This document shows, piece by piece, positions 35,708 to 45,491 of a stretch of 64,000 nucleotides of DNA (position 1 is its first letter; each line of letters begins with the position of its first letter). A program made the translations under genes and the position numbers. Below the pieces are notes generated by a model, which was given only the letters and a program-made list of their open reading frames with translations, was not told the origin of the DNA and ran no database searches. The DNA is taken from the NCBI GenBank assembly GCA_021775805.1, contig JAJFHD010000120.1:62001-126000 (forward strand). Reading direction: 5' to 3'. The DNA is from Alphaproteobacteria bacterium. GTDB taxonomy: Bacteria > Pseudomonadota > Alphaproteobacteria > Rhizobiales > JAJFHC01.

Positions 35708-36520
35708 TCAGATTATCGCGTGGCGGACTTTTGCCGATACCCATTCGCTGAGGACCACGGTTGCGAGGATCACGAGCAGAATCAGGGAAACTTGCGTCCA
35801 TGTCAGCGTGGAGATGGAGGCGTCGAGCTGGATGCCGATGCCGCCGGCGCCCACAAGTCCCAGAACTGTGGACTCGCGAATGTTGATGTCCCACCTGAAC
35901 ACGGAAATGCCGGCGAACGCGGGCAGAATCTGCGGTACGATGCCATAGGCCAGTTTCTGGGCGCTGTTCGCGCCGGTTGCCTCGATGGCTTCGACCTGCT
36001 TGGCATCAATTTCCTCGATTGCCTCGTAGAGCAGCTTGGCGCAAAAGCCCACGGACCGCAGAGCGATTGCCAGGACGCCGGCAAAAACCCCCGGACCGAT
36101 GATCGCCACCAGCATCAGGGCCCAAATCAGGGAGTTGATCGATCGCGACGAGACGATCACAAATAGGGCGCCAGCCCTTACAGCCTTGTTCGGTGTCGTG
36201 TTGTTCGCCGCCAGAAAGGCGATCGGAAACGCCACGATCAGCGCGAGCAGAGTACCCAATGTTGCGATGTTGAGCGTGTCCCACACCGGCCACCACAGCA
36301 CCTCCATGTAGGACCATTTTGGCGGCACCATCCGGGCCGCCATGTCGAGGGCCTGCGATCCGGCATCGGTTACGAAAAACCACACGGTCCTGTCCGACAC
36401 GAGTTTCCAGCAATAGCCGACGATGGCAACACCGACCAGCCAACCGGCCCAGATCGTCCACTGTGTGGAGGTTGTCCGGCGCTTCCAGGCCGGTTCGCTC
36501 GCCGTGTGGGAAACCGGCAT
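35708..36520 (-). CDS. phnE: Phosphonate-type ABC transporter permease (second PhnE)
   Basis: 270 residues from the ATG at 36520, which shares a base with the TAA of the upstream permease (TAATG), so translation is coupled. About six helices; the EAA loop region contains LYEAIEEIDAKQVEAIEATG, and FRWDINIRESTVLGLVGAGG is a PhnE signature. It forms the membrane channel with the permease at 36520-37332, with the ATPase at 37333 and the binding protein at 38262. Last gene of the operon; the substrate may be a phosphonate, phosphite or phosphate ester. Confidence 0.88.
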   Translation of the reverse strand: MPVSHTASEPAWKRRTTSTQWTIWAGWLVGVAIVGYCWKLVSDRTVWFFVTDAGSQALDMAARMVPPKWSYMEVLWWPVWDTLNIATLGTLLALIVAFPIAFLAANNTTPNKAVRAGALFVIVSSRSINSLIWALMLVAIIGPGVFAGVLAIALRSVGFCAKLLYEAIEEIDAKQVEAIEATGANSAQKLAYGIVPQILPAFAGISVFRWDINIRESTVLGLVGAGGIGIQLDASISTLTWTQVSLILLVILATVVLSEWVSAKVRHAII

Positions 36521-37332
36521 TACTGTACCCACCTGCGCAGGTAGCCCGATGTGTACTCCAGCCCCATGACCACGCCGATGATGATCAGCAGGATTGCCGC
36601 GGCGGAGTCGAATTCGTACCGGTCAAAAGATGTAAGCAGGGTGGCACCGATGCCGCCGCCGCCGACGATTCCGACCACGGCGGACTCGCGAAAGTTGATA
36701 TCGAGCCGGTAGACCGCAAGCCCGATCATCCTGGGCATGACCTGCGGCTGAACCGCATAGTTGACCCACTGGAACCAGCCGGCACCGGTGGCCTTGACGG
36801 CCTCGGCCTGACCCGGATCCATGTTCTCTATGTCCTCGGCAAGCAGCTTGCCGTAAAAGCCGATTGTGGCAATCGACAGGGCCAGAAATCCGGCAAACGG
36901 GCCGAATCCGAACAGCTTGACGGCGAAGATCGCCAGGATGATTTCCGGAAAGGTCCGGGACAGGGCAATGACACCGCGGCAGAACAGATATACCGGAACC
37001 GGCGCCAGGTTTCTCGCGGCCCCCAAGCCGACCGGGATAGACAGGCCGATACCGGCAACCGTGGCGATGACCGTCATCCAGACGCTTTCCAGAATGCCGT
37101 CAATGATCGAATCCCAGCGCGTGACGAAATCGGGCGGAAAGAATGCTGCAATGAACTTTTGCCCCCGCGGCAGTCCTTCTGCCACCCGGGTCCAGTTGAC
37201 CTCCATGGTTCCCAGAGCCAGCGAGAGATAGACCGCCGCACCCAGCCACAGCGCCCAGCGCAGCCAGGTGCTGGTGATGAGTGGCGGCTTCTTCCACTTG
37301 TCCGGATAGGGCCTTGTGACGAGGTCGGCCAT
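36520..37332 (-). CDS. phnE: Phosphonate-type ABC transporter permease (first PhnE)
   Basis: 270 residues; the ATG at 37332 directly follows the ATPase stop. Helices alternate as in PhnE, with LLAEDIENMDPGQAEAVKAT as the ATPase-coupling loop and YRLDINFRESAVVGIVGGGG as the conserved motif. It is similar to but distinct from the following permease, so the channel is probably a heterodimer. Inner membrane. Confidence 0.9.
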   Translation of the reverse strand: MADLVTRPYPDKWKKPPLITSTWLRWALWLGAAVYLSLALGTMEVNWTRVAEGLPRGQKFIAAFFPPDFVTRWDSIIDGILESVWMTVIATVAGIGLSIPVGLGAARNLAPVPVYLFCRGVIALSRTFPEIILAIFAVKLFGFGPFAGFLALSIATIGFYGKLLAEDIENMDPGQAEAVKATGAGWFQWVNYAVQPQVMPRMIGLAVYRLDINFRESAVVGIVGGGGIGATLLTSFDRYEFDSAAAILLIIIGVVMGLEYTSGYLRRWVQ

Positions 37333-38184
37333 CTAGACCTGCGTCGGCGTCTGTTGAGTGGGCTCTTTCACAGGGTCCAGGGCGAGAATACCGGTCTTGC
37401 CGTTTTCTTTTTCGTCATCGTCGACCGCCCTGATCGTCTCCGACCAGTCTTCTTCACCGTAGATGTCCGTCAGGACATCGGGCGTCAGGCCATCGGGTGG
37501 GCCGTCATAAACGATTTCCCCGAGTCGCAGGCCGACGATCCGTTCGGCAAACATCTGGGCCAGAAGCACATCGTGAATGTTGATAATAGCCGCCAGTCCC
37601 CGCTCCTTGCACAACTCGCAGACCAGTCTCATGATCTGCCGGGACGTCTTGGGGTCGAGGCTTGCCGTGGGTTCATCGACCAGCAGCAATTCCGGGTTCT
37701 GAATCAGGGCGCGGGCAATGCCGACGCGCTGTCGTTGCCCGCCCGACAATTCGTCGGCGCGTTTGTCCGCCATATCGAACAGGCCGACGCGATCAAGCAG
37801 CCGGAACGCTTCACTGACGTCTTTGGCTGGAAACTTGCGGAACCAGCTTTGCCAGAACCCCACATAGCCCAAACGACCCGACAGCACGTTTTCCATCACG
37901 GTCAGGCGTTCGACCAGGGCGTATTCCTGAAAGATCATGCCCATCCGGCACCGCGCTTCACGCAAGCGCCGGCGAGACAGGCCCGTGAGTTCGAGATCGT
38001 TGAGCCGGGTGGATCCCGATGTCGGTTCCACAAGCCGGTTGACACACCGGATCAGGGTCGATTTGCCCGCACCCGATGGTCCGATAAGCGCCATGACCTG
38101 ACCGTCGGGGACTTCCAGATTGACCGATTTGAGCGCTTCGTCACCCGTCGGATAACGCTTGCAGAGGTTTTCAAGACGCAGCAT
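37333..38184 (-). CDS. phnC: Phosphonate-type ABC transporter ATP-binding protein
   Basis: 283 residues. Walker A GPSGAGKS, Q-loop MIFQEYALV, signature LSGGQRQR, Walker B LLLVDEPTASLD and the switch NIHDV are all intact. YVGFWQSWFRKF matches the PhnC-specific region. The C-terminal tail of about 50 residues is acidic and Pro/Thr-rich, beyond the usual end. It powers the two permeases encoded immediately downstream. Confidence 0.92.
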   Translation of the reverse strand: MLRLENLCKRYPTGDEALKSVNLEVPDGQVMALIGPSGAGKSTLIRCVNRLVEPTSGSTRLNDLELTGLSRRRLREARCRMGMIFQEYALVERLTVMENVLSGRLGYVGFWQSWFRKFPAKDVSEAFRLLDRVGLFDMADKRADELSGGQRQRVGIARALIQNPELLLVDEPTASLDPKTSRQIMRLVCELCKERGLAAIINIHDVLLAQMFAERIVGLRLGEIVYDGPPDGLTPDVLTDIYGEEDWSETIRAVDDDEKENGKTGILALDPVKEPTQQTPTQV

Positions 38185-38261
38185 GATCAGGCCGTCTGCA
38201 ATTGCATTGCCGGTCCCGCTTGGGAACCGGCAATTGTCGATTTTGTCATGAGCCTAAAGAT

Positions 38262-39221
38262 CTACTTGCAGCCGTAGCTGACGCCGTTGGCGGCATCGAT
38301 CTGGCGGATCACCGCCCAGTCGCTCTTGTGGTGGATGGAGACGAAGCGGCCTTCCTTCTTGAACTCCTTCTGAAGCTCGGATCCCTCCCACTTGAAGGTG
38401 AAGAACGCCTGCTTGATCTTGGCGGCAACCGCCGGGTGCAGATTGTGCGCGTGGCCATAACCGGTGGTCGGGAACGTCTGTGACTTGTAGATCGAGCGGA
38501 TGCTCGCCGGATCGACCGCCTCGCGGGTGATCATGCGCTTGAGGACGGAGTTGGCGATGGCGGCCGCTTCATAGTCCTTGTTGGCGACACCGAGGATTGA
38601 GTTGTCGTGTTTGCCGGAAAACGTGGTCTTGAAGTCGGTGTCTGCCACCAGGCCGAACGCGCTCTTGAGAATCGCCGAGGGTGCCTTGAAGCCGGAGTTC
38701 GACGTGGGTGACGTAAACGCCAGCGTCTTGCCCTTCAGGTCGCCGGGCGCCTGCAGTGGGCTGTCGGCGGGAACGATGATCTCCATTTCGTAGCCGAACG
38801 AGCCGTCCTTGGCGGCCATCATGGCAAACGGAACCAGGCCTGCACAGGATACGGCAACCGGGTTGCCGCCGGTGTTGACGCCGGCGATGTGAAGCCGCCC
38901 GGACCGCATTGCTTCGTATTGAGCCGCATAGGATTGTACCGGGAAAAACACAACCTTTTTGCCCGTGACCTCGGCCATGTGTTTGACAAAGCCGTCCCAC
39001 ACTTTCGCGTAAACCGCCGGGTCTTCGACCGGCGTATAGGAGAATATGATCGTGCTGGGATCGACCCACTTGGAGTCGTCCAGCGGCAGGTCCGCGACAA
39101 GGTCGTTGTTGCGGTCGCAATATTGCTTGTCGAGGGTGCCACGCGGACAGTCTTCCGCAAGGGCTGCCGGGCTCAACGCAAGCAGCGCCCAGGTCATGAT
39201 TACACCGAATAAAACTCTCAT
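38262..39221 (-). CDS. phnD: Phosphonate-type ABC transporter substrate-binding protein
   Basis: 319 residues from the ATG at 39221 with GGAGGATAGG upstream; the frame stays open much further upstream but this start has the ribosome site and a signal peptide (VLFGVIMTWALLALSPAALA). The PhnD fold is shown by FSYTPVEDPAVYAKVWDGF, VFFPVQSYAAQYEAMRSG, then FTSPTSNSGFKAPSAIL. Cys residues near the mature N-terminus could form a disulfide. First gene of the phn-type operon. No C-P lyase or phosphonatase gene is seen in this window. Confidence 0.9.
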   Translation of the reverse strand: MRVLFGVIMTWALLALSPAALAEDCPRGTLDKQYCDRNNDLVADLPLDDSKWVDPSTIIFSYTPVEDPAVYAKVWDGFVKHMAEVTGKKVVFFPVQSYAAQYEAMRSGRLHIAGVNTGGNPVAVSCAGLVPFAMMAAKDGSFGYEMEIIVPADSPLQAPGDLKGKTLAFTSPTSNSGFKAPSAILKSAFGLVADTDFKTTFSGKHDNSILGVANKDYEAAAIANSVLKRMITREAVDPASIRSIYKSQTFPTTGYGHAHNLHPAVAAKIKQAFFTFKWEGSELQKEFKKEGRFVSIHHKSDWAVIRQIDAANGVSYGCK

Positions 39222-39458
39222 CCTATCCTCCCTTGTTTTTTCCCCGGCATGCATGATTCTCGTTTGAGGCCAGGGCGCTCGAATGATGCCGGGAATTTGC
39301 CTCTGAATCCAGTCAAATGAGGCATCCGTAGACGGATTAGAGTCCCGGTGACCAAGAAGACCGCCTGTTCTGCCTAGACCATGGACAGAACCGTCGCGGG
39401 GCAGGCATAGTCGGGGAAAGCAATGACCATGCCTCCTTAACCCGCCGCGGGAAGAACT

Positions 39459-40901
39459 ATGACCGACTACGATTTCATCATTCGCAACGTTTCGATCTTC
39501 GACGGCAGCGGGTCTCAGCCGGCGGACGGAGATGTCGCTGTCGCCGGCGATCGCATCGCAGCGGTCGGGGATGTCGGGCAGGGCGGGGCGCACGATACGA
39601 TCGAGGCAAACGGCCTGGCTCTGGCCCCCGGCTTCATCGATGCGCACACCCATGACGACCGGGCACTTCTGGCAACCGACATGTCGGCAAAGACCAGCCA
39701 GGGCGTGACGTCGGTGGTCGCCGGCAACTGCGGCATATCGCTGTCGCCCCTGGTGCCCGGTGCAGCACCACCGCCGCCGCTGGACCTGATCGGTGCGCGC
39801 GAGGACTATGCCTTTCCCACATTCCAAAGCTATGCAGACCAGTTGGCCAGGGACGGCGCTGCCGTCAACGCAGGCTGTCTGGTCGGTCATTCAACATTGC
39901 GTTTCAGTGTCATGGACAATCTCGACCGGGAAGCGACCGGCGATGAAATCGCGGTCATGCGTGAACGTCTCGGACAATCGCTCGACGCCGGTTCGATCGG
40001 CCTGTCGACCGGGCTCGACTATGCGCCGGCAGCAGCGGCGCCGACGTCTGAAATCCAGGCGCTCAGCACGGTTCTCAAACCCGCCGGTGCCATGCACGCG
40101 ACCCACATGCGCCACGAGGGCGAGCACATCATCGCGGCCATGGACGAGGCCTTCACAATCGGACGGACCGCAGACGTCCCGGTCGTCATTTCCCACTTCA
40201 AATGCTCCGGCAAGAAAAACTTCGGACGCGCCGAGGCGAACCTGGCAGCGTTTGAAGAGGCCCGCCTCAAACAACCCCTGGGTCTTGATGCCTACCCTTA
40301 CGCGGCATCGTCCACGGTCTTGAAGCCTGACTACGTGAACGAGTCGCTGCGGGTCCTGATAACCTGGTCCAAGAGCCACCCCGACCAGGCCGGCCGGGAC
40401 CTTGACGCGATTGCGGCTGACTGGGGTTTGAGCCGCCACCAGGCCGCAGAGCGACTTCAGCCGGCCGGCGCCGTCTACTTTGCCATGGACGAGGCCGACG
40501 TCCGCCGCATCCTGGCCTATCCGCATACCATGATCGGATCGGACGGCCTGCCCCACGATGCCCATCCCCACCCACGCCTTTGGGGAAGTTTCACCAGGGT
40601 GCTGGGACATTACGCCCGTGAGGTTGGGCTGTTTTCCATGGCCGAGGCCATCCGCAAGATGACATCGTTGCCGGCAGCCCGGTTCGGCTTCAAGGGCCGG
40701 GGCAGCATCGCACCGGGCAAGTTCGCCGATCTGGTGCTGTTCGACCCGGCGACGGTGGCAGATGCGGCCACGTTCGAGGCGCCCAGCGTGCCCTCCCACG
40801 GCATCCGTTCGGTCTGGGTCAACGGCACTACAGTATGGGATGCCGGCCGGTCGACCGGAAACAGGCCGGGCCGGTTGCTGCGCCGCGATGCGAACAACTG
40901 A
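39459..40901 (+). CDS. N-acyl-D-amino-acid deacylase (amidohydrolase family)
   Basis: 480 residues. Metal site HTHDDRALL, the D-aminoacylase Cys in GNCGISLSP, LVGHSTLRF, the His in VVISHFKCSG and the catalytic Asp in MIGSDGLP all match D-aminoacylases. PGKFADLVLFDPATV is the usual C-terminal amidohydrolase beta-sandwich motif. It removes acyl groups from N-acyl-D-amino acids in the cytoplasm. It is divergent from the binding-protein gene of the phosphonate operon, 237 bp away, and converges with an EamA exporter. Confidence 0.87.
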   Translation: MTDYDFIIRNVSIFDGSGSQPADGDVAVAGDRIAAVGDVGQGGAHDTIEANGLALAPGFIDAHTHDDRALLATDMSAKTSQGVTSVVAGNCGISLSPLVPGAAPPPPLDLIGAREDYAFPTFQSYADQLARDGAAVNAGCLVGHSTLRFSVMDNLDREATGDEIAVMRERLGQSLDAGSIGLSTGLDYAPAAAAPTSEIQALSTVLKPAGAMHATHMRHEGEHIIAAMDEAFTIGRTADVPVVISHFKCSGKKNFGRAEANLAAFEEARLKQPLGLDAYPYAASSTVLKPDYVNESLRVLITWSKSHPDQAGRDLDAIAADWGLSRHQAAERLQPAGAVYFAMDEADVRRILAYPHTMIGSDGLPHDAHPHPRLWGSFTRVLGHYAREVGLFSMAEAIRKMTSLPAARFGFKGRGSIAPGKFADLVLFDPATVADAATFEAPSVPSHGIRSVWVNGTTVWDAGRSTGNRPGRLLRRDANN

Positions 40902-40919
40902 AGATCTTCGCTAGTCCCG

Positions 40920-41921
40920 TCAGCGTCCCCTGTAAAGCCCTTTGCCCCTGAACGGCTTGGGTCCGCGCCCGCCTTCACGGCGAAGCACGTAAATGCCGCT
41001 GCCGAGAATCAGGCTGACACCGACCAGAGTGAAGACGTCGGGCAAATCGCCCCAGATGACGATCGTGTGGATCAGGGCGATGGGTATGTAGATGTACTCA
41101 AACGGTGCCACCACGGTCGCTTCGCCCAGTCTGTAGGCCTGGGTTATCAGATAAAATCCCATGGCCGAAATCACCCCGATGGTGGCCAACATGGCCAGCT
41201 CGATGGCGTTGGGCATGACCCAGTCGCGCAGCAGAAAGGCCATGGTCGGGTGGGTCGCAGGATCTGTATCGATCAAACTGAAACCGACGCCCATGAAGGC
41301 GCCAAAATACATGAAGGCCATTGCGGAATAAAATGCCATCACGGAGGCGGAACCGGTCGCCCCCATCTTGCGCGCCATGATCATGGCGATCGAATAACAA
41401 AGTGCTGCAATCAGCGGCAGGAGCATGGCCGGTTCCAGAGCGGCAAAGCCGGGTCGTATCATGATTACAGCACCCAGGAGCCCGACCGTAATGCCGATCC
41501 ACCGGCGGATCCCAACCTTTTCCCCCAGCAACGGAATCGACAACACGGTGATCATGAGCGGAGAGACGAAGAACAGCGCAATGGCGGTACTAAGCGGAAT
41601 GGCGGCCGCGGCAAGATAGAAAAAGAAGTAACCGCCGAACATCAGTATGGAGCGCACGGCGTGCTGCCAGACATGGTTTGACTTGAAGGATCCGAAGCCT
41701 GAATCGAAATGCACCACTACGAACAGGAGTGGCAATGCAACCAGGCCGCGGATGAAAACAATCTCATGAACCGGATAGGTATCACTCAGCAGCTTGATCA
41801 TCACATCCTGGAACGAAAAGATGAACATGCCCCCGCACAACAGGAAGATGCCATGGCGGCTGTTTTCCGCCTGGCTCGATGCCGTGATCGATGTGGTTGC
41901 TGTATTGATAGCCTGCGCCAT
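40920..41921 (-). CDS. EamA/DMT-family transporter
   Basis: 333 residues with ten helices in two EamA halves (FIFSFQDVMIKLLSDTY, FIRGLVALPLLFVV, then APFEYIYIPIALIHTIVIWG). The C-terminus is short, basic and Gly-rich. It exports an unknown metabolite; S-adenosylmethionine/riboflavin-type EamA exporters have a similar layout but this cannot be narrowed. It ends 18 bp from the end of the D-aminoacylase gene. Confidence 0.85.
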   Translation of the reverse strand: MAQAINTATTSITASSQAENSRHGIFLLCGGMFIFSFQDVMIKLLSDTYPVHEIVFIRGLVALPLLFVVVHFDSGFGSFKSNHVWQHAVRSILMFGGYFFFYLAAAAIPLSTAIALFFVSPLMITVLSIPLLGEKVGIRRWIGITVGLLGAVIMIRPGFAALEPAMLLPLIAALCYSIAMIMARKMGATGSASVMAFYSAMAFMYFGAFMGVGFSLIDTDPATHPTMAFLLRDWVMPNAIELAMLATIGVISAMGFYLITQAYRLGEATVVAPFEYIYIPIALIHTIVIWGDLPDVFTLVGVSLILGSGIYVLRREGGRGPKPFRGKGLYRGR

Positions 41922-42190
41922 GGCTGCCCCCGCAAAGTGGAACCCGACAAGTTGCCTTCAGTCACAATTTTGACGCAAACAGCAACCGCCTGTCGCGTCT
42001 GAAATCGACAATCGTTAATGTCGTTTTTGTGCTTTCGGCGCATCGTTGGGACAGCGGTTCGGATTCCCGATCAGCGCTGACCCAATTGGAATTTCCCAGC
42101 CTTCAACTCCAAATCAGACTGAATCAATTCCTCAAGACAACCGTCTAAGCCATTGGCAAAATGGAGGGCACAGGTTCTTTGGCATCAATG

Positions 42191-43402
42191 TCAATCAACG
42201 TCCACACCCTTGAAAGGATCAATCAACGCACCGGCGACTGTCCGTGCAAGCATGGACCTCAACAGCGGCAATCGCCCTGCGCGGCCAACAAGAACGTCAC
42301 GCAGCACAGGCAAGATATGGTTGTCGGACTGGAAGAACGGCGTGAAGGCCAGGCTCAGCATCTGGTAAAGCCGCACGTGCAGCCGGCGCGCCTTGGCGTA
42401 TCGCGCCAGAGCCTGCTGAAGATCGTGGGAAACCGACAAACAGTGCACAAGAACTTGGGCGTCTATTAGACCCATGTTGGCACCCTGACCCAATTGCGGG
42501 CTGGTGGAATGGGCAGCATCGCCGATAAACGCAAGGCGCCGACCGTAAGGGGCTTTCAAGGTGTGATGGCCGTATTGCGCGAAAGTCAATTGTTCCGGTT
42601 CAAGGATCTCGTCGAGAAGCGGGCTTGTCTCTGGCCACAGTCCCAGAACTTCATCTTTCCACGCAGAAAGCCCCCGTTGCTGCCATCGCTTGTGTTCCGA
42701 GGCCTTGAGGCTCCAGAAGAATGCGGCTTGTCTGTGACCAAATCCGTCTGGCTGCCCGATCGGCAGGACACCGATCATGTGGGTCGCCGCTCTGTAGCGC
42801 TGCTCAAGACGGTTAGCCGTGGACACACCGTCCTGCCAGGGCAAGGTTGCCCACAGCGCCCCGTAATCCAGATCCCTGCACTTCACCGGTCTATGAGCCA
42901 GATCGTGGAGTTGTGTCCGGGCACCGGTGGCATCGACGACTAGGTCATATGGGCCGTGGGTTTGTCCGGTTGCGTCGTTCAGGATCGGCAGCGCGCCGGC
43001 GTCATAGCGGACCCCGGTCACCTCGATGCCTGTCTCGATAACCGCGTTCGAATGGCCGACCGCGTCGAACAGGGCCCTGAACAGTGTCGAGCGATGCACG
43101 GCAACACCGTGCATGTCCGGTTTCAAGGCGGCATAGCTGACATCGAGCGCCACGGCACCGGCAGGGACCGTGCGTCCCAGCAACCTGTCGATGCGGGCAC
43201 CCTGGCGGACAACCGTGTCCTTGAGACCGAGCGCGTCCAGGACCGATAGCCCCGACGGCTGGAGCAAAAGACCTGAACCGACCGGTTTGGGTTCGGTGAA
43301 ACGCTCGAAAAGCGTAACCCTGTGCCCCCGGCGGTTCAGAAACAGAGCAGTGGCAAGTCCGGAGGGTCCGCATCCGGCGATGGCGACGCTATAGGGCGGC
43401 AT
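42191..43402 (-). CDS. FAD-dependent monooxygenase (PHBH/UbiH-like)
   Basis: 403 residues. The FAD-binding GCGPSGLATALFLNRRGHRV starts the protein; DLVVDATGAR is the central DG-like motif, and LAFIGDAAHSTSPQLGQGAN the second FAD motif. This is the aromatic-ring hydroxylase fold. The substrate is unknown. It ends the stretch before the glutaminyl-tRNA synthetase, in the same direction, 43 bp downstream of its stop. Confidence 0.86.
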   Translation of the reverse strand: MPPYSVAIAGCGPSGLATALFLNRRGHRVTLFERFTEPKPVGSGLLLQPSGLSVLDALGLKDTVVRQGARIDRLLGRTVPAGAVALDVSYAALKPDMHGVAVHRSTLFRALFDAVGHSNAVIETGIEVTGVRYDAGALPILNDATGQTHGPYDLVVDATGARTQLHDLAHRPVKCRDLDYGALWATLPWQDGVSTANRLEQRYRAATHMIGVLPIGQPDGFGHRQAAFFWSLKASEHKRWQQRGLSAWKDEVLGLWPETSPLLDEILEPEQLTFAQYGHHTLKAPYGRRLAFIGDAAHSTSPQLGQGANMGLIDAQVLVHCLSVSHDLQQALARYAKARRLHVRLYQMLSLAFTPFFQSDNHILPVLRDVLVGRAGRLPLLRSMLARTVAGALIDPFKGVDVD

Positions 43403-43445
43403 GGCGCGACGACCGGGATGTCCTGGACCAGGGGGTCATCGGGTT

Positions 43446-45134
43446 CTAGCCGGATTTGGCTTGAATCTTGGCCCAAGTGTCGCGCAAGGCAACCGTGCGG
43501 TTGAAGACGAGCTCGTCAGCGGTGGAGTCGCGATCGATACAGAAATACCCCTGACGCTCGAACTGGATCGTTCCGGATGTCTTGCTGTCGGCGAGCGACG
43601 GTTCGACCCTGCAACCGTCGAGAAGCGTCAGCGAGTCCGGATTGAGGTCGTCGAGAATGTCGCCGTCGGCACCGGGGTCGGCACGCGTGAACAGATAGTC
43701 ATAGAGCCTCACCTCTGCCGGGATGGAGTGGGCTGCGGATACCCAGTGCAAAGTCGCCTTGACCTTGCGCCCGTCTGGCGCCGTGCCGCCTTTTGTTGCC
43801 GGGTCGTAATTGCACCGCAGTTCGACGATCTCGCCGGCGTCATCCTTGACGACATCGGTGCAGGTCAGGAAGTAGGCATAGCGCAGACGGACTTCGCGGC
43901 CCGGCGCCAGCCTGAAGAATTTTTTCGGCGGGTCTTCCATGAAGTCTTCACGCTCGATGTAAAGCTCGCGCGAGAACGGCACCTTGCGGCTGCCGGCATC
44001 GTCGTCTTCCGGGTTGTTGATCGCGTCGAGTTCCTCCGAGGAACCTTCCGGATAGTTCTCGATCACCACTTTGAGCGGATTGAGCACGGCCATGCGCCGG
44101 TCGGCTGTCTTGTTCAGATGCTCGCGCACGCAGTGTTCGAGCAGCGACATCTCCACGACCGAGTCGTTCTTGGTAACGCCGATCCGCTTGGCAAAATCAC
44201 GCAGGGCTTCGGGCGGAATGCCGCGCCGCCTCAGGCCGGAGAGGGTCGGCATGCGCGGGTCGTCCCAGCCGCTGACATGCTTCTCCTCGACGAACTGGAT
44301 CAGGCGGCGCTTGGACAGCACCGTGTGGGACAGGTTGAGACGGGCAAACTCGTACTGGCGTGGCCGCGACGGCACCGGCAGATTTTCCACCAGCCAGTCG
44401 TAAAGTGGTCGGTGATCTTCGAATTCGAGGGTACAGATCGAATGTGTCACACCCTCGATCGCGTCACTCTGGCCATGGGCAAAATCATAGGTCGGATAGA
44501 TGTGCCAGCTGTCGCCGGTGCGCGGATGACTGGCATGGAGGATGCGGTAGATCACCGGGTCGCGCATGTTGATGTTGCCCGAGGCCATGTCGATCTTGGC
44601 CCGCAGGACGCGAGCGCCTTCCTCGAACTCGCCGGCCCGCATGCGCGCGAACAGATCAAGGCTTTCATCGGTGGGGCGGTCGCGGAAGGGGCTGTCCTTG
44701 CCAGGTTCCGTCAGGGTGCCGCGGTAATTGCGGATCTCTTCCGCCGACAGGTCGTCCACATAGGCCTTGCCGTTCGAGATCAGGTGAACCGCCCACTCGT
44801 AAAGCTTCTCGAAATTGTCGGATGCGAAATACAGGTGCTCGCCCCAGTCAAAACCCAGCCAACGCACGTCTTCTTGTATGGAGTCGATGTATTCCTGCTC
44901 TTCCTTGGTCGGGTTGGTGTCGTCGAAGCGCAGATTGCAGCGTCCGCCAAATTCTTCCGCCACCCCGAAGTTCAGGCAGATCGACTTGGCATGGCCGATA
45001 TGGAGATAGCCGTTGGGTTCAGGCGGAAACCGGGTGACAACGCTTTGCGTCCGTCCGGCATCAAGATCGGCGCGGACGACCTCGCGGACAAAATCGCGCA
45101 AGCCCTCGTCGTTTTCCGTATCGCTGTCGTGCAT
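43446..45134 (-). CDS. glnS: Glutamine--tRNA ligase
   Basis: 562 residues from the ATG at 45134, normal for the family; the frame is open further upstream but this start gives the family's usual N-terminus. Class I motifs: PNGYLHIGHAKS (HIGH at 45-48) and VLSKRRLIQFVEE (KMSKS-like). GYFCIDRDS and the beta-barrel anticodon-binding part are present to the C-terminus. It charges tRNA-Gln with glutamine directly. The gene for tRNA-Gln(CUG) lies 167 bp upstream on the same strand. Many alphaproteobacteria lack this enzyme and use GatCAB, so its presence is notable. Confidence 0.95.
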   Translation of the reverse strand: MHDSDTENDEGLRDFVREVVRADLDAGRTQSVVTRFPPEPNGYLHIGHAKSICLNFGVAEEFGGRCNLRFDDTNPTKEEQEYIDSIQEDVRWLGFDWGEHLYFASDNFEKLYEWAVHLISNGKAYVDDLSAEEIRNYRGTLTEPGKDSPFRDRPTDESLDLFARMRAGEFEEGARVLRAKIDMASGNINMRDPVIYRILHASHPRTGDSWHIYPTYDFAHGQSDAIEGVTHSICTLEFEDHRPLYDWLVENLPVPSRPRQYEFARLNLSHTVLSKRRLIQFVEEKHVSGWDDPRMPTLSGLRRRGIPPEALRDFAKRIGVTKNDSVVEMSLLEHCVREHLNKTADRRMAVLNPLKVVIENYPEGSSEELDAINNPEDDDAGSRKVPFSRELYIEREDFMEDPPKKFFRLAPGREVRLRYAYFLTCTDVVKDDAGEIVELRCNYDPATKGGTAPDGRKVKATLHWVSAAHSIPAEVRLYDYLFTRADPGADGDILDDLNPDSLTLLDGCRVEPSLADSKTSGTIQFERQGYFCIDRDSTADELVFNRTVALRDTWAKIQAKSG

Positions 45135-45301
45135 GGACTGTCGCTCCTGAAACCCGGATTGGCCGGTTGGCCAGCCTGAAGCGAGTGTCTGAAAGAATTC
45201 CCCGGTTTCGTCAAGCCTTATGGCCGGGAACGCTGCGGAAAACCAAGAGTACAGGTGGATGTGAAAAGGCGGGTCGCCTTGCCTGACCAATCGATGCAAG
45301 C

Positions 45302-45375
45302 TGGCTGGGGCGCAGGGATTCGAACCCCGATATCTCGGACCAGAACCGAACGTAATGCCATTATACGACGCCCCA
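45302..45375 (-). tRNA. tRNA-Gln (anticodon CUG)
   Basis: On the minus strand the cloverleaf runs from T at 45375 to the encoded CCA (45304-45302). The acceptor stem TGGGGCG/CGCCCCA pairs fully, the T-arm has GGTTCGAATCC, and the anticodon loop TTCTGGT gives CUG. U1-A72 and discriminator G73 fit glutaminyl-tRNA synthetase identity. 74 nt including CCA. Confidence 0.95.
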
Positions 45376-45491
45376 ACGGCTTGACCGTGCATGGCGGCGC
45401 CGTTCTAACGCGTTCAGCGGTAAGGAGCAAGCGCGATTATGAAAGGTTCAAGGCTGCCGCCGACGTCGAAACCGGTTGGGTACCGACAATC

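Noticed and set aside
36319..38277. 652-codon plus-strand frame opposite the phosphonate-type operon
   Set aside because: The opposite strand codes for two permeases and an ATPase with intact motifs; the plus-strand product is low in hydrophobic residues and shows no family pattern.
43401..45179. 592-codon plus-strand frame opposite glnS
   Set aside because: Shadow of a clear glutaminyl-tRNA synthetase.
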